Under the pieces are notes generated by a model. The model was not told the DNA's origin and searched no databases. It saw nothing but the letters and a program-made list of their open reading frames with translations. A stretch of 64,000 bases of DNA from Nocardioides nitrophenolicus (GTDB lineage: Bacteria; Actinomycetota; Actinomycetes; Propionibacteriales; Nocardioidaceae), in assembly GCF_016907515.1 (NCBI RefSeq), contig NZ_JAFBBY010000001.1, forward strand, positions 806,001 through 870,000, in the 5' to 3' direction. The position numbers and the translations under genes are program-made. Shown piece by piece: positions 25,217 through 33,659 of the stretch (the first letter of the stretch is position 1; the number at the start of each line of letters is the position of its first letter).

Positions 25217-25897
25217 TCACCAGGACGGCGCCGGGCCGCCGAACGGCAGGGCGACCAGCTGGGGGCCGGTGGCGGAGATGTCGCGCAGGATCCAGTCGTC
25301 GCGCAGGAGCAGGATCGCCGAGGCGGGCCGCAGCACCAGCCACAGCCACCGGCCGCCCGCCTCGCCCGCCAGCACGGAGCGGTCCCACTCCCCCGGTGAG
25401 GTGCTGACCGAGACCGGCCACAGCCCGACCGGGTACTGGTCGACGCGCACCCGGACCGGTGGCGGGCCCTCGCCGACCTCGTGGCCGGGATCGAGCGGCT
25501 CGGTGTCGCCGGCGCTGGCCAGCCCGGCGACCCGGGCGCCGAAGCCGGTGCCGGGCTCCTCGCTGATCACCATCACGTCGACCGGGCCGTCGAGCTGGCT
25601 GGTGCCGGCCACGCAGGCCATGGTCGCGCGGGCGCTGTCGCCCTCGGAGACCACGGCCGCGAAGTCGCTGACGGACCACCCCGGCCCCAGCGGCCACGGC
25701 AGGAAGGTCGGGAACGGGCCGACCCGCTGGAGGTGGGCGGCGAACTCCTCGTAGGACGACGTCAGCGGCCGCCACAGCGGGACGACCACGCCGTGGTCCG
25801 GGCAGGACCAGCTCCCGTCCCCCACCTCGGCCACGGGGGCCGGACAGCGGGGGCACTCCACCCGCACCCCGGACTCCGCTGGCTCATCGGTCGGCAT
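25217..25897 (-). CDS. conserved actinobacterial protein with zinc-ribbon start (DUF6758-like)
   Basis: The 226-residue protein begins VRVECPRCPAPVAEVGDGSW and then SCPDHG, a CxxC..C..H pattern that probably binds zinc. The rest is a soluble domain with conserved Trp/Pro segments (GPFPTFLPWPLGPGWSVSDFA). It matches a family that RefSeq calls DUF6758, of unknown function. ATG at 25897 was chosen because the cysteine pattern starts 15 residues later; the frame continues open upstream into the neighbouring gene but without family resemblance. It lies 56 bases after the histidine phosphatase gene on the same strand. Confidence 0.75.
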   Translation of the reverse strand: MPTDEPAESGVRVECPRCPAPVAEVGDGSWSCPDHGVVVPLWRPLTSSYEEFAAHLQRVGPFPTFLPWPLGPGWSVSDFAAVVSEGDSARATMACVAGTSQLDGPVDVMVISEEPGTGFGARVAGLASAGDTEPLDPGHEVGEGPPPVRVRVDQYPVGLWPVSVSTSPGEWDRSVLAGEAGGRWLWLVLRPASAILLLRDDWILRDISATGPQLVALPFGGPAPSW

Positions 25898-25953
25898 GAT
25901 CGACACCGTGCTGCGCGACGCGCCGTTCGTCAAGCATCCGCCCCGCTCCTCGC

Positions 25954-26514
25954 TCAGCTGTTCCAGCGCAGCAGCACCGGCGTCTCCCGCTCGTGCCCGA
26001 GCTCGGACAGGGTCGCCGTGTCGAGGCGGAACAGCCGCCCGTCCGCGACCGGCAGCCCCAGCCAGCGCGCCGCCAGGGCACGCAGCACGTGGCCGTGCGC
26101 GAACACCAGCACCGGACCGCCCGCCGCCCGGATCCGGGCCACCACCCGGTCGCACCGCGCGGCCACCGCCGCCGCCGGCTCGCCGCCAGGGCTGGGATGG
26201 GTCCAGACGGTCCAGTCCGGCACCTCCTCGCGGATCTCCGCGGTCGTGCGGCCCTCGTAGTCGCCGTACCCCCACTCGAGGAGGTCGTCGCACACCTCCG
26301 CGTCCGGGAAGCCGGCCAGCTCCGCCGTACGCCGGGCACGCAGCAGCGGGCTGGTCAGCACCTCGGCGAAGGCGGTGCCGGCCAGCCGGTCGGCCAGCCC
26401 ACGAGCCACCTGCTCGCCCTCGGGGAGAAGCGGCAGGTCGGTGCGGGAGGTGTGTCGCCCCGAGACACTCCACTCGGTCGCGCCGTGCCGGGCCAGGAAC
26501 GCGGAATCGGCCAT
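25954..26514 (-). CDS. histidine phosphatase (phosphoglycerate mutase-like)
   Basis: The 186-residue enzyme has the branch-1 histidine phosphatase signature FLARHGATEWS with catalytic His10, Arg60 in TSPLLRARRTAE, Glu/Trp region LLEWGYGDYEGRT, and the second His in VFAHGHVLRAL. It resembles small phosphatases acting on sugar phosphates or alpha-ribazole phosphate rather than true glycolytic mutases. No cobalamin genes are nearby to favour CobC. It is transcribed divergently from an MFS gene with a symmetrical 45-base promoter region. Confidence 0.9.
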   Translation of the reverse strand: MADSAFLARHGATEWSVSGRHTSRTDLPLLPEGEQVARGLADRLAGTAFAEVLTSPLLRARRTAELAGFPDAEVCDDLLEWGYGDYEGRTTAEIREEVPDWTVWTHPSPGGEPAAAVAARCDRVVARIRAAGGPVLVFAHGHVLRALAARWLGLPVADGRLFRLDTATLSELGHERETPVLLRWNS

Positions 26515-26520
26515 GCCGAC

Positions 26521-26553
26521 ATCCTGCCAGCCACCCCCGAGCAGTGGCAGGAT
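26521..26553. promoter_or_regulatory. symmetrical divergent promoter
   Basis: ATCCTGCCA (26521-26529) and TGGCAGGAT (26545-26553) are perfect 9-bp inverted repeats. Each arm ends in CAGGAT placed six bases before the ATG of the gene on its side (26514 and 26560). Both genes therefore appear to have the same -10 element, probably leaderless transcripts and possibly a shared operator. Confidence 0.5.
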
Positions 26554-26559
26554 CCCCGC

Positions 26560-27720
26560 ATGCCCACCCTCCACCGCTACCGGCTCGCGATCGCGGCCGG
26601 GTTCGCCACCCAGGGCTTCGTCTTCATCGGGCTCACCACCCGGCTGCCCGATCTCAAGGACCGCTGGGACCTCTCCGAGCTCGGGATCTCCGGCGTGCTG
26701 CTGGCGATCGTGCTGCTGGCCGGCGCGGGGTCGGTGCTCGCCGAGCGGCTGTCGGCGCGGACCGCGAGCGCGCGGGTGCTGCGGGCCGGGCTGGTGCTGG
26801 TGGCGGGCGGGGCGGCGCTGATGCTGGCGGCGCCGGCGTGGCCGGCGTTCCTCCTCGGCGTGGGGGTCTACGGCGTCGGGCTGGGCATGGTCGACGCGAC
26901 CACCAACATGCAGGCGGTCGCGCTCGAACGACGCTACGGCCGCACCATCCTGCCGAGCTTCCACGGCTCGTGGACCTTCGGCGGACTGGTCGGCGCGGCG
27001 CTCACCCTCGCCACGGCGGACCTCGACCTCCCGTGGACCGCGCTGATCACGGTGCTGCCGCTGGTCGTGGCCGGCGCCCGCTTCCTGCCGCGCGACCCCG
27101 AGGCCGCGCTGGCCGGTCCCGGGCCCGACCTCGCGATCCCGTGGCGGCCGATCCTGATGGTCGGCCTCGGCATGGTGGTCTTCTACATGGTCGACACCGC
27201 CGCCCAGACCTGGGGCGCGGTCTACCTCGACGAGGTCGTCGACGCCCCCTCCCGGTGGGTCGCCCTCGCCACCCTCCCCTACCTGGTCGCCAGCCTCCTG
27301 GTCCGGGTCGCCGGCGACTCCCTCGTCGAGAGGTACGGCGTCACCCCGGTGCTGCGCGTCGGCGCGGTCGTCGCCTGCGGCGGCCTGGTCGTGGTCACCG
27401 CCGCCCCGACCTGGCCGGTCGCCGTCCTCGGCTTCACGCTCACCGGCGCGGGCATCTCCGTCGTCGCCCCACTGAGCTTCTCGGCGGCCGCCCGGATCGC
27501 CGGCGGCTCGGTCGAGCGGGTGGACGCGGTGATCGCCCGGTTCAACCAGTTCAACTACGTCGGCGGACTGCTCGGCGCGGTGCTCACCGGCGTGGTCGGG
27601 AAGGACGAGCTGAGGTTCGGGTTCGTCGTACCGATGGTGCTGGTGCTGACCCTGCTCCCCCTCGCGCGCTGGTTCGCGGCGCGGACGGAGGCGGAGACAC
27701 CGCAGGAGAGCGCGGCCTAG
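26560..27720 (+). CDS. MFS transporter
   Basis: The 386-residue protein has about twelve hydrophobic segments and an MFS A-motif-like loop (RLPDLKDRWDLSELGI). Resemblance is to the small 'YbjJ/inner-membrane MFS' group with a conserved GVGLGMVDATTNMQAVALER segment. Substrate unknown. ATG at 26560 has no Shine-Dalgarno site but follows a CAGGAT box by six bases, in a promoter region shared with the histidine phosphatase. A hairpin 77 bases downstream probably ends transcription. Confidence 0.88.
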   Translation: MPTLHRYRLAIAAGFATQGFVFIGLTTRLPDLKDRWDLSELGISGVLLAIVLLAGAGSVLAERLSARTASARVLRAGLVLVAGGAALMLAAPAWPAFLLGVGVYGVGLGMVDATTNMQAVALERRYGRTILPSFHGSWTFGGLVGAALTLATADLDLPWTALITVLPLVVAGARFLPRDPEAALAGPGPDLAIPWRPILMVGLGMVVFYMVDTAAQTWGAVYLDEVVDAPSRWVALATLPYLVASLLVRVAGDSLVERYGVTPVLRVGAVVACGGLVVVTAAPTWPVAVLGFTLTGAGISVVAPLSFSAAARIAGGSVERVDAVIARFNQFNYVGGLLGAVLTGVVGKDELRFGFVVPMVLVLTLLPLARWFAARTEAETPQESAA

Positions 27721-27796
27721 GAGGCCAGGCGCGTGTCGTCCACAGGCCGGGGCGATCCGCCTGGTTCGGCGTCGACGACCGTGATCTAATGGAGAC

Positions 27797-27839
27797 ACGG
27801 GCCCGGAGGCCGTCCCCATGGACGTTTAGCCGGGCCCGT
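27797..27839. terminator. long-stem hairpin after the MFS gene
   Basis: ACGGGCCCGG and CCGGGCCCGT make a perfect 10-bp stem. The 23-base interior can form a second small stem GTCC-CCAT-GGAC. It stands between the MFS gene (stop 27720) and the end of the convergent operon (28046), so it may act in both directions. Confidence 0.55.
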
Positions 27840-28020
27840 CTTCTGTGTCCGCGGCGATGTCCGCGACCACCAGGTCACTGACCGCGCGCCGCCACGGCTG
27901 CCCGCGCTGGAGACACCACGCCACGGCATCGCTGACCCAGAGCAGGGGCTCCGGGCGCGAACGACGGCTGCACCGCTCCAGCCAACCAGCGGCGCCCGTC
28001 CTCCGCGCCCGGCTATCCAC
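27826..28020 (-). CDS. possible small hypothetical protein
   Basis: A 64-codon frame starting with GTG at 28020 encodes a basic protein whose middle reads WVSDAVAWCLQRGQPWRRAVSDLV, which looks more protein-like than a chance frame. However, it overlaps the terminator hairpin, has no ribosome binding site and has no recognised family. It may be a remnant or not a gene at all. Confidence 0.25.
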   Translation of the reverse strand: MDSRARRTGAAGWLERCSRRSRPEPLLWVSDAVAWCLQRGQPWRRAVSDLVVADIAADTEDGPG

Positions 28021-28045
28021 AGGCGCGAGTCACCCCAACCGCGGC

Positions 28046-28603
28046 TCAGCGGCGCGCCGTCGGCCGGCACACCCGGCAGGTCGCGAGGTGCGCGTTGTCC
28101 TCCCCCACGGGGGTGAGGTCGTCGCGGTGGGCGATCAGCGCACAGTCCCGGCGGTGCATGGTGGTGCCGCCGCCGGCGACGACGGGGATGGCGCCCACGT
28201 CGTGGCCCTGCTCGTCGGTGCGGGCGGAGGTGGCGGTGACCTCGGCGAGGACGAGCAGCGTGTCGGCGAGACGCTTCGAGGACTCGCGGCCGTCGGCGGC
28301 GATCCGGGCCAGCCAGGCACCGAAGTAGAGGAAGCCGCCGACGAAGGTCAGGCCCAGGCCGAGCATGCCGCCGGAGACGACATAGGACATCTGGTCCCAC
28401 TGGTACGGCGTGTTGGCGGCGCCGTACCAACCCAGGATGATCACCACGATGCCGAGCGGGAGCATGATCGCGCCCGCCCAGAACAGCACCACCTGGAGCA
28501 GGGCGTAGTGGTTGTCCTTGAGGGGCGCGATGCCCGAGCGGGTGGACTCGCCCGCCCGGGGCAGGCTGCCGGCGCGGCCGGAGGGGGTGGCGGCGGTGGT
28601 CAT
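28046..28603 (-). CDS. small membrane protein at the end of the ABC-importer operon
   Basis: This 185-residue protein has two membrane helices (VVLFWAGAIMLPLGIVVIILG near residue 40; SYVVSGGMLGLGLTFVGGFLY near 75) followed by a cytoplasmic tail. The tail contains MHRRDCALIAHRDD and CRVCRPTARR, a His/Cys set that could bind zinc. Function unknown. It begins four bases after the stop of the large surface protein gene and appears to be the last gene of the long importer operon. Confidence 0.75.
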   Translation of the reverse strand: MTTAATPSGRAGSLPRAGESTRSGIAPLKDNHYALLQVVLFWAGAIMLPLGIVVIILGWYGAANTPYQWDQMSYVVSGGMLGLGLTFVGGFLYFGAWLARIAADGRESSKRLADTLLVLAEVTATSARTDEQGHDVGAIPVVAGGGTTMHRRDCALIAHRDDLTPVGEDNAHLATCRVCRPTARR

Positions 28604-28607
28604 GGGC

Positions 28608-30233
28608 TCAGGCCTTTCGGAGGTCGGGCAGGCCGCTGTCGAGGCCGTGGGGACAGGAGGCGCCGAGACCGAGGGCCGCGGCGCCCAGCCGGCGGAACCA
28701 GGACCCGGCGACCGCCGCGAGGGCGAAGGCGGCGACGAGGAGCATGCCGGGGATGGAGAACAGCTCGGGCAGGCCGGCGCTGGTGGGCGCGGCGTCGACC
28801 AGGTCGCCGGTGGGCGCGGAGCCCGCGGTGGGCACGGTGCCGACCGGCACCGGCGTCGCGGCCGACGGTACGCCGACCCCACCGGCCGCGGCGGGCGGCG
28901 CGGCCTCCGGGGCGGCGGGCGGGGCGGCGGCCTCGTCGGTGGCGGGCGGCGGGGCAGAGATGTCGATCGGCGGCACCGTGTCGACCTCGGCCTTGGCGAC
29001 GCCGAGGGTGACGACCACCTTGGGCGCCAGGTTGGACAGACCGGAGACGACGCCCTTGAGCGGTCCGGCCTGGGCGGGGATCAGCTCGCCGAGGACGCTG
29101 GTGGGCAGCGCCTTGAGCAGCGGCGAGAGCAGCTGGGTGTCGATGGTGATCCGCAGGCCCTGCGACAGGCTGGTGCCGGCGTCGCCGTCGACGGTGCGGA
29201 CCTGCTCGGGGATCTCGAAGGTGACGCCGAGGGCCTTCAGCGCGTCGAGCGGCAGCTGGTCGAGACCGGGGATCGGGGTGGTCTTGCCCATCGCGACCGC
29301 ACCGTCGGGGCCGAGGCCGAACTCCTGGCCGGCGATCGCCAGCTTGCCCCAGACCGCCTTGCCGGTGGCGGTGCCGGTGCTGCCGTCGGAGGTGGCCTTG
29401 GCGACGGTCTCGACGCCGCCGAGGGTGATCAGGCCGCCGAGCAGCCGGATCTCGCCCAGGGTGGCCCGCGAGACGCCGACCACCTTGCTGTCCTTGGCCT
29501 CCATCTTCGACGTGGACACGTAGCCGTCGACGTCGACCAGCGCCGCGAGCTGGGGCGGCAGGCCGGGCGCCGACGCCGGGGTGGTCGCCGAGGCGCCGCC
29601 GAGCCCACCCCCGAGCCCACCACCGAGCCCACCACCGGTGAGCATCCCGGTGATCCCGTTGAGCAGGTCCATCAGGCCGCTCTTCTGGCTGGGGTCGGCG
29701 ACCGGGCCGTCGGGCCCCTGCACCGTGCCGTCCGGTGAGAAGCCGGTCTCCGCGCTCGCCGTCCCCTCGCCGGAGGTGGTGGTCATGATCGCGCCCGGGA
29801 TCGACTCGTCCTTCTGGGTGGGCGTGTCGCCGGGATACTGGGAGTTGACCTGCATCGGGTAGCCGTTCGCCGTCAGCGGCGTCGACGGCAGCCCGAGCTG
29901 CTCGCCGAAGGTCTTCAGGCCCTCGCCGACCGGGTCACCGGGCCAGAACAGGCTGGAGCGGCCGCGCGACTCGCCCGAGTCGGCCTTGACCTTGCTGTAG
30001 CCGAGGTCGAACTCGACCTGGGCCTGCCCCGCGTCGACGGGGATCGGGATGCTCGGCTCGAACACCTCGACCCGGATCGGGGCCGACCAGGCCTGCGTGG
30101 TGTACCCGCCGTAGGGCGCCGCGCCCCCGTCGGCCGACGCGGGCTGGGCGGCGGGACCGGCGGCCAGCAGCGCCAGGGAGCCCACCAGAGCGCCGGTGAC
30201 GGCGAGTCGGAGTCGGTGGTGTGTCGCGGTCAT
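28608..30233 (-). CDS. large secreted, membrane-anchored surface protein
   Basis: This 541-residue protein has a signal peptide (VTGALVGSLALLAAGPAAQPASA), a Gly-rich stretch (LTGGGLGGGLGGGLGGAS), a beta-rich body, a Pro/Ala-rich linker (about residues 400-470) and a C-terminal membrane helix (GMLLVAAFALAAVAGSWF) followed by a short tail. It should project outside the cell. No enzyme motif is seen. The start overlaps the livF stop by four bases, so it is translationally coupled to the transporter and may help deliver substrate to it. That role is inference. Confidence 0.8.
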   Translation of the reverse strand: MTATHHRLRLAVTGALVGSLALLAAGPAAQPASADGGAAPYGGYTTQAWSAPIRVEVFEPSIPIPVDAGQAQVEFDLGYSKVKADSGESRGRSSLFWPGDPVGEGLKTFGEQLGLPSTPLTANGYPMQVNSQYPGDTPTQKDESIPGAIMTTTSGEGTASAETGFSPDGTVQGPDGPVADPSQKSGLMDLLNGITGMLTGGGLGGGLGGGLGGASATTPASAPGLPPQLAALVDVDGYVSTSKMEAKDSKVVGVSRATLGEIRLLGGLITLGGVETVAKATSDGSTGTATGKAVWGKLAIAGQEFGLGPDGAVAMGKTTPIPGLDQLPLDALKALGVTFEIPEQVRTVDGDAGTSLSQGLRITIDTQLLSPLLKALPTSVLGELIPAQAGPLKGVVSGLSNLAPKVVVTLGVAKAEVDTVPPIDISAPPPATDEAAAPPAAPEAAPPAAAGGVGVPSAATPVPVGTVPTAGSAPTGDLVDAAPTSAGLPELFSIPGMLLVAAFALAAVAGSWFRRLGAAALGLGASCPHGLDSGLPDLRKA

Positions 30234-30937
30234 GCTGCCCCTCCCAGGATGACGTCGGCCATGGTCTCGAGGATCTCCCCCGGCTCACCGGTGGCCACGA
30301 TGCGTCCACCGCTCATCACGGCGGCATAGTCGGCGACCCGCAGCGCGGTCCGCGCGAACTGCTCGATGCACAGGATGGACACGCCGGACTCGGCGATCCG
30401 GGCGACGGTCTCGTAGAGCTCGTCGACGATCAGCGGCGCCAGGCCCATCGACAGCTCGTCGAGCAGCAGCAGCGCCGGGTCCGAGGCGAGCGCCCGCGAC
30501 ATCGCGAGCATCTGCTGCTCGCCCCCGGACATGGTGCCGGCGAGCTGGTGGCGCCGCTCGTGCAGCCGCGGGAAGTACGCGTAGGCGGTGTCCAGGACGG
30601 CCGAGGCCGGGACGCCGGCGTACGACATCAGGACCAGGTTCTCCTCCACCGTGAGGTTCGGGAACACCGAGCGGCCCTCGGGGATGGTGCACAGGCCGAC
30701 CCGGGCCAGCGCGTCGGACGCGGCGCCCTGGACGTGGACGCCGGCCAGGTGGATGTCGCCGGACGTCGCCTCCTTCTGGCCGCTGATCACCTTGACCAGC
30801 GTCGACTTCCCGGCACCGTTCGGGCCGAGCAGCGCCATCACCGCGCCGCGGGGCACGGACAGGTCGACGCCGCGCAGCACCTCGATCCGGCCGTACGCCG
30901 CGTGCAGGTCGATCACGTCGAGGATCGGGACGCTCAC
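30230..30937 (-). CDS. livF: branched-chain amino acid-type ABC transporter ATPase LivF
   Basis: The 235-residue ATPase has Walker A GPNGAGKST, the ABC signature MSGGEQQML, Walker B ALLLLDELSMGLAP and the LivF-type sequence CTIPEGRSVFPNLTVEENL. It energises uptake with LivG and the fused permease. The start is GTG at 30937, overlapping the livG stop by four bases (GTGA). The true substrate may not be an amino acid, since this importer class also takes up aromatic acids, amides and steroid fragments. Confidence 0.93.
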   Translation of the reverse strand: MSVPILDVIDLHAAYGRIEVLRGVDLSVPRGAVMALLGPNGAGKSTLVKVISGQKEATSGDIHLAGVHVQGAASDALARVGLCTIPEGRSVFPNLTVEENLVLMSYAGVPASAVLDTAYAYFPRLHERRHQLAGTMSGGEQQMLAMSRALASDPALLLLDELSMGLAPLIVDELYETVARIAESGVSILCIEQFARTALRVADYAAVMSGGRIVATGEPGEILETMADVILGGAA

Positions 30938-31701
30938 GAGACCACCTCCAGCACCGTGGTGTCGCCCTCGTCCTCGGCGTAGCCGAGATAGGCGCGCTGC
31001 ACCTCCGGGTCGGTGCGGATGTCGGCGGGTGCCCCGGAGGCGATGATCTCGCCGAAGTCGAGCACGTGGATGTCGTGGCACACGCTCATCACCAGGTCCA
31101 TGTCGTGCTCGACCATGAGGATCGAGCAGCCCTCGGCGGCGAGCTCGACCAGCAGCTCGCCGAAGGCGTCGGTCTCGGTCTCGTCGAGGCCGGACGACGG
31201 CTCGTCGAGCAGCAGCAGCTGCGGGTCGCTCGCCAGGCACCGGGCCAGCTCGAGCAGCCGCGCGGTGCCGGTCGGGACCGAGTCGGCCCGCTCGTCGGCG
31301 TAGTCCGCGATCCCGACCCGGTCGAGCAGCACCTCGACGGAGACCGCGCCGCGCCGGCCGCCGAACCAGGCCACTGGTCCGCCGTGGATCTCCTGGGCCA
31401 CCCGGACGTTGTCGCGCACCGACAGCGACCCGAACGCCTCGAGCCGCTGGAAGGTGCGGCCCACGCCGTGCCGGGCGCGGCGGTGCACCGGCCAGCCGGT
31501 GACGTCGCGGTCGCGGTAGCGCACCCGGCCCTTGGTCGGCCGCTGCAGGCCGGTGATCACGTTGAAGCAGGTGGTCTTGCCGGCGCCGTTGGGGCCGATC
31601 AGCCCGGTGATCACGCCCCGGTCCGCGGTGAAGGTGGCCCGGTTGACGGCGGTCACCCCACCGAACCGGACCACGACGTCGTCGACCTCGAGCAGCGCCA
31701 T
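30934..31701 (-). CDS. livG: branched-chain amino acid-type ABC transporter ATPase LivG
   Basis: The 255-residue ATPase has Walker A GPNGAGKTT, VGRTFQRLEAFGSLSV (LivG-type Q-loop region), Walker B LLLLDEPSSGLDE and the LivG C-terminal end (VLDFGEIIASGAPADIRTD). The ABC signature is not the usual LSGGQ but SVPTGTARLLELAR, a variant known in actinobacterial LivG proteins. It follows the permease gene by three bases and overlaps livF by four. Confidence 0.92.
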   Translation of the reverse strand: MALLEVDDVVVRFGGVTAVNRATFTADRGVITGLIGPNGAGKTTCFNVITGLQRPTKGRVRYRDRDVTGWPVHRRARHGVGRTFQRLEAFGSLSVRDNVRVAQEIHGGPVAWFGGRRGAVSVEVLLDRVGIADYADERADSVPTGTARLLELARCLASDPQLLLLDEPSSGLDETETDAFGELLVELAAEGCSILMVEHDMDLVMSVCHDIHVLDFGEIIASGAPADIRTDPEVQRAYLGYAEDEGDTTVLEVVS

Positions 31702-31704
31702 CGC

Positions 31705-33654
31705 TCAGCCCACCCTCTCCATGTCGACCAGCGGCACGTCGACCGCACCGTCGGTCCCGTCGGGGCTCCCGCCGCGGGGCAGCAGTGACTGCAGCCGGCC
31801 CTCGAGCCCGGGGGCGACCCGCCCGCGCAGCCAGCGGCCGACCCGGAACAGGTGGTTGGCCAGGCCGTTGGGATCGCGGCCGAGGAGCACCGCGCCGAAG
31901 CCGATCACCGCGAACATCAGCCCGGCCAGGCCGGGCGAGGCCGCCTGGAGCTCGGGCAGCAGCATCAGCGCGAACCCGCCCAGCAGCGCGCCGGTCACCG
32001 AGGTGGCGCCGAAGACGACGGCGAGCAGCAGCACGAGCAGCGACTGGAAGTAGAGGAAGTCCGCCGCGCCGACGGTGCCGCGCAGGCCGGCGAACAGGCC
32101 GCCCGCGAGGCCCGCGATGCCGGCCGAGAGCGCGAACAGGCCGACCCGGAACCAGCGCATGTCGAGGCCGAGGGTGCCGCACGCCGACGGGCTGTCGCGC
32201 ATCGCGACCAGCAGCCGGCCCAGCGCCCCGCGCCGCAGCACGAGGAGGCCGAGCGAGAGCAGCACGAAGGCGAGCACCATGAACCAGACGTACGCCGTGT
32301 CCGAGCCGATCCGCAGCCCGACGATCGAGAGCCGCTCGGCGGCCAGGGTGCCGTTGAACTTGAACGCGAAGTCGGCGTTGAAGACCACCTTGTCCATCAG
32401 CACCGCGAACGCCATCGTCGACAGCGCGAGGTAGAGCCCGGTCAGCCGCAGCACCGGCAGCGCCACCAGCGCTCCCGCCGCGGCCGCGATCAGCGCCGAG
32501 AGCAGCAGCCCGAGCAGGTTGGGCTCGTCGAGCTTGGCGTAGGCGAGCGCGCCGATGCCGGCGAAGGTGAACTGCGCGAGCGAGACGTGGCCGCCGTACC
32601 CGGTCAGCAGCACCAGCGAGAGCATCACGATCGCGTACGTCGCCGCCACGCCGACCAGCAGCACCTGGTTGGGCGCGACCAGGTTGACGACCAGCAGCAC
32701 CACGACGAGCAGCCCGGCGCCGGACCCGAGCGAGAGCCTCATGGTCGGCACCGGCGCGGTGACGATGCCCTTGACCTGACCGATCCGCAGCTGCGCCTGT
32801 GGCATCAGCACCACGATCGCGAACAGGAAGAGCGCCGGGATCACCGCCCGGAAGGAGTTGATGACACCCTCCTTCGGCAGGTAGGCGACGGCGAGCGACT
32901 CGAGGACACCCAGCGCCATCGCCCCGCCGAAGGTCATCGGCAGGCTCTTGAGCCGGCCGAGCATGGCGGCCGCATAGGCGTTGATGACGAGGAGGGTGAG
33001 GGCGTAGTAGTCGAGCAGCACGACGGGAGCCAGCAGGATGCCGCCGAGCGCGGCCAGCGACATGCCGATCGCCCACGACAGCGCGGCGACCCGGTCCGGC
33101 TTGCCGCCGAACAGCCGGAGCAGGTCGGGATTGTCGACCGAGGCCCGCATGGCGGTGCCGATCCGGGTGCGGTTGAGCAGCAGGTAGAGCCCGAAGGCGA
33201 CCGCGATCGCGCAGACCAGGGTGATCACCTGGTGCGCGCTGACGTAGGTGCCGCCGACGTTCCAGGTGGTGCCGTTCCAGAACGGCAGCAGCGAACGCGG
33301 CTCCGGCGGCCAGATCTGCTGGGCCAGGCCGATCAGGCCCACCAGCAGGCCCACCGTCACGACGAGCGCGACCGAGACGGGTCCCTCGCCGAGGCCACGC
33401 GTGACGAAGCGCTGGATGAACCAGCCGATCGCCGGCGCCACCACGCCGAGCACCAGGATCAGCGACAGCACCGTGGGCATCCCCTGGCGCTGGGTGAAGT
33501 CCCAGAACACGAAGGACAGGAACATCCCGAAGGCACCGTGGGCGATGTTGAACACCCGGGTGGTGGTGTAGGTCAGCACCAGGCCGCTGGCCATGATCGC
33601 GTAGGCGGCGCCCGTGAACAGGCCCAGCAGCGTGTAGGAGAAGAGGGAGCCCAC
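31705..33654 (-). CDS. fused LivH-LivM permease
   Basis: In one 649-residue chain, residues about 1-290 are a LivH-type permease (TYTTTRVFNIAHGAFGMF, AAMLGRLKSLPMTFGGA) and about 310-600 a LivM-type permease (LLTGYGGHVSLAQFTFAGIG, LYLALSTMAFAVLMD, RDSPSACGTLGLDM). Together they have about 16-18 membrane helices. In most bacteria these are separate genes. GTG at 33654 was chosen; it is five bases after the stop of the substrate-binding protein gene and begins right at the first helix. The frame open further upstream is the shadow of that gene. Confidence 0.9.
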   Translation of the reverse strand: MGSLFSYTLLGLFTGAAYAIMASGLVLTYTTTRVFNIAHGAFGMFLSFVFWDFTQRQGMPTVLSLILVLGVVAPAIGWFIQRFVTRGLGEGPVSVALVVTVGLLVGLIGLAQQIWPPEPRSLLPFWNGTTWNVGGTYVSAHQVITLVCAIAVAFGLYLLLNRTRIGTAMRASVDNPDLLRLFGGKPDRVAALSWAIGMSLAALGGILLAPVVLLDYYALTLLVINAYAAAMLGRLKSLPMTFGGAMALGVLESLAVAYLPKEGVINSFRAVIPALFLFAIVVLMPQAQLRIGQVKGIVTAPVPTMRLSLGSGAGLLVVVLLVVNLVAPNQVLLVGVAATYAIVMLSLVLLTGYGGHVSLAQFTFAGIGALAYAKLDEPNLLGLLLSALIAAAAGALVALPVLRLTGLYLALSTMAFAVLMDKVVFNADFAFKFNGTLAAERLSIVGLRIGSDTAYVWFMVLAFVLLSLGLLVLRRGALGRLLVAMRDSPSACGTLGLDMRWFRVGLFALSAGIAGLAGGLFAGLRGTVGAADFLYFQSLLVLLLAVVFGATSVTGALLGGFALMLLPELQAASPGLAGLMFAVIGFGAVLLGRDPNGLANHLFRVGRWLRGRVAPGLEGRLQSLLPRGGSPDGTDGAVDVPLVDMERVG

Positions 33655-33659
33655 GGCGA

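Noticed and set aside
22924..25407. Very long open frame on the plus strand (and several others of similar kind across the window)
   Set aside because: It lies antisense to the channel gene and DUF2156 gene, is rich in Gly, Arg, Asp and His as expected from GC-rich antisense DNA, and shows no family motif.
27797..27839. Possible structured non-coding RNA (6C-type or riboswitch)
   Set aside because: Only one main stem, no run of six C in loops and no gene logically downstream; read as a terminator.
28012..28022. CTATCCACAGG, similar to a DnaA box
   Set aside because: Single imperfect match; no cluster of boxes, no dnaA or dnaN nearby, so not an origin.
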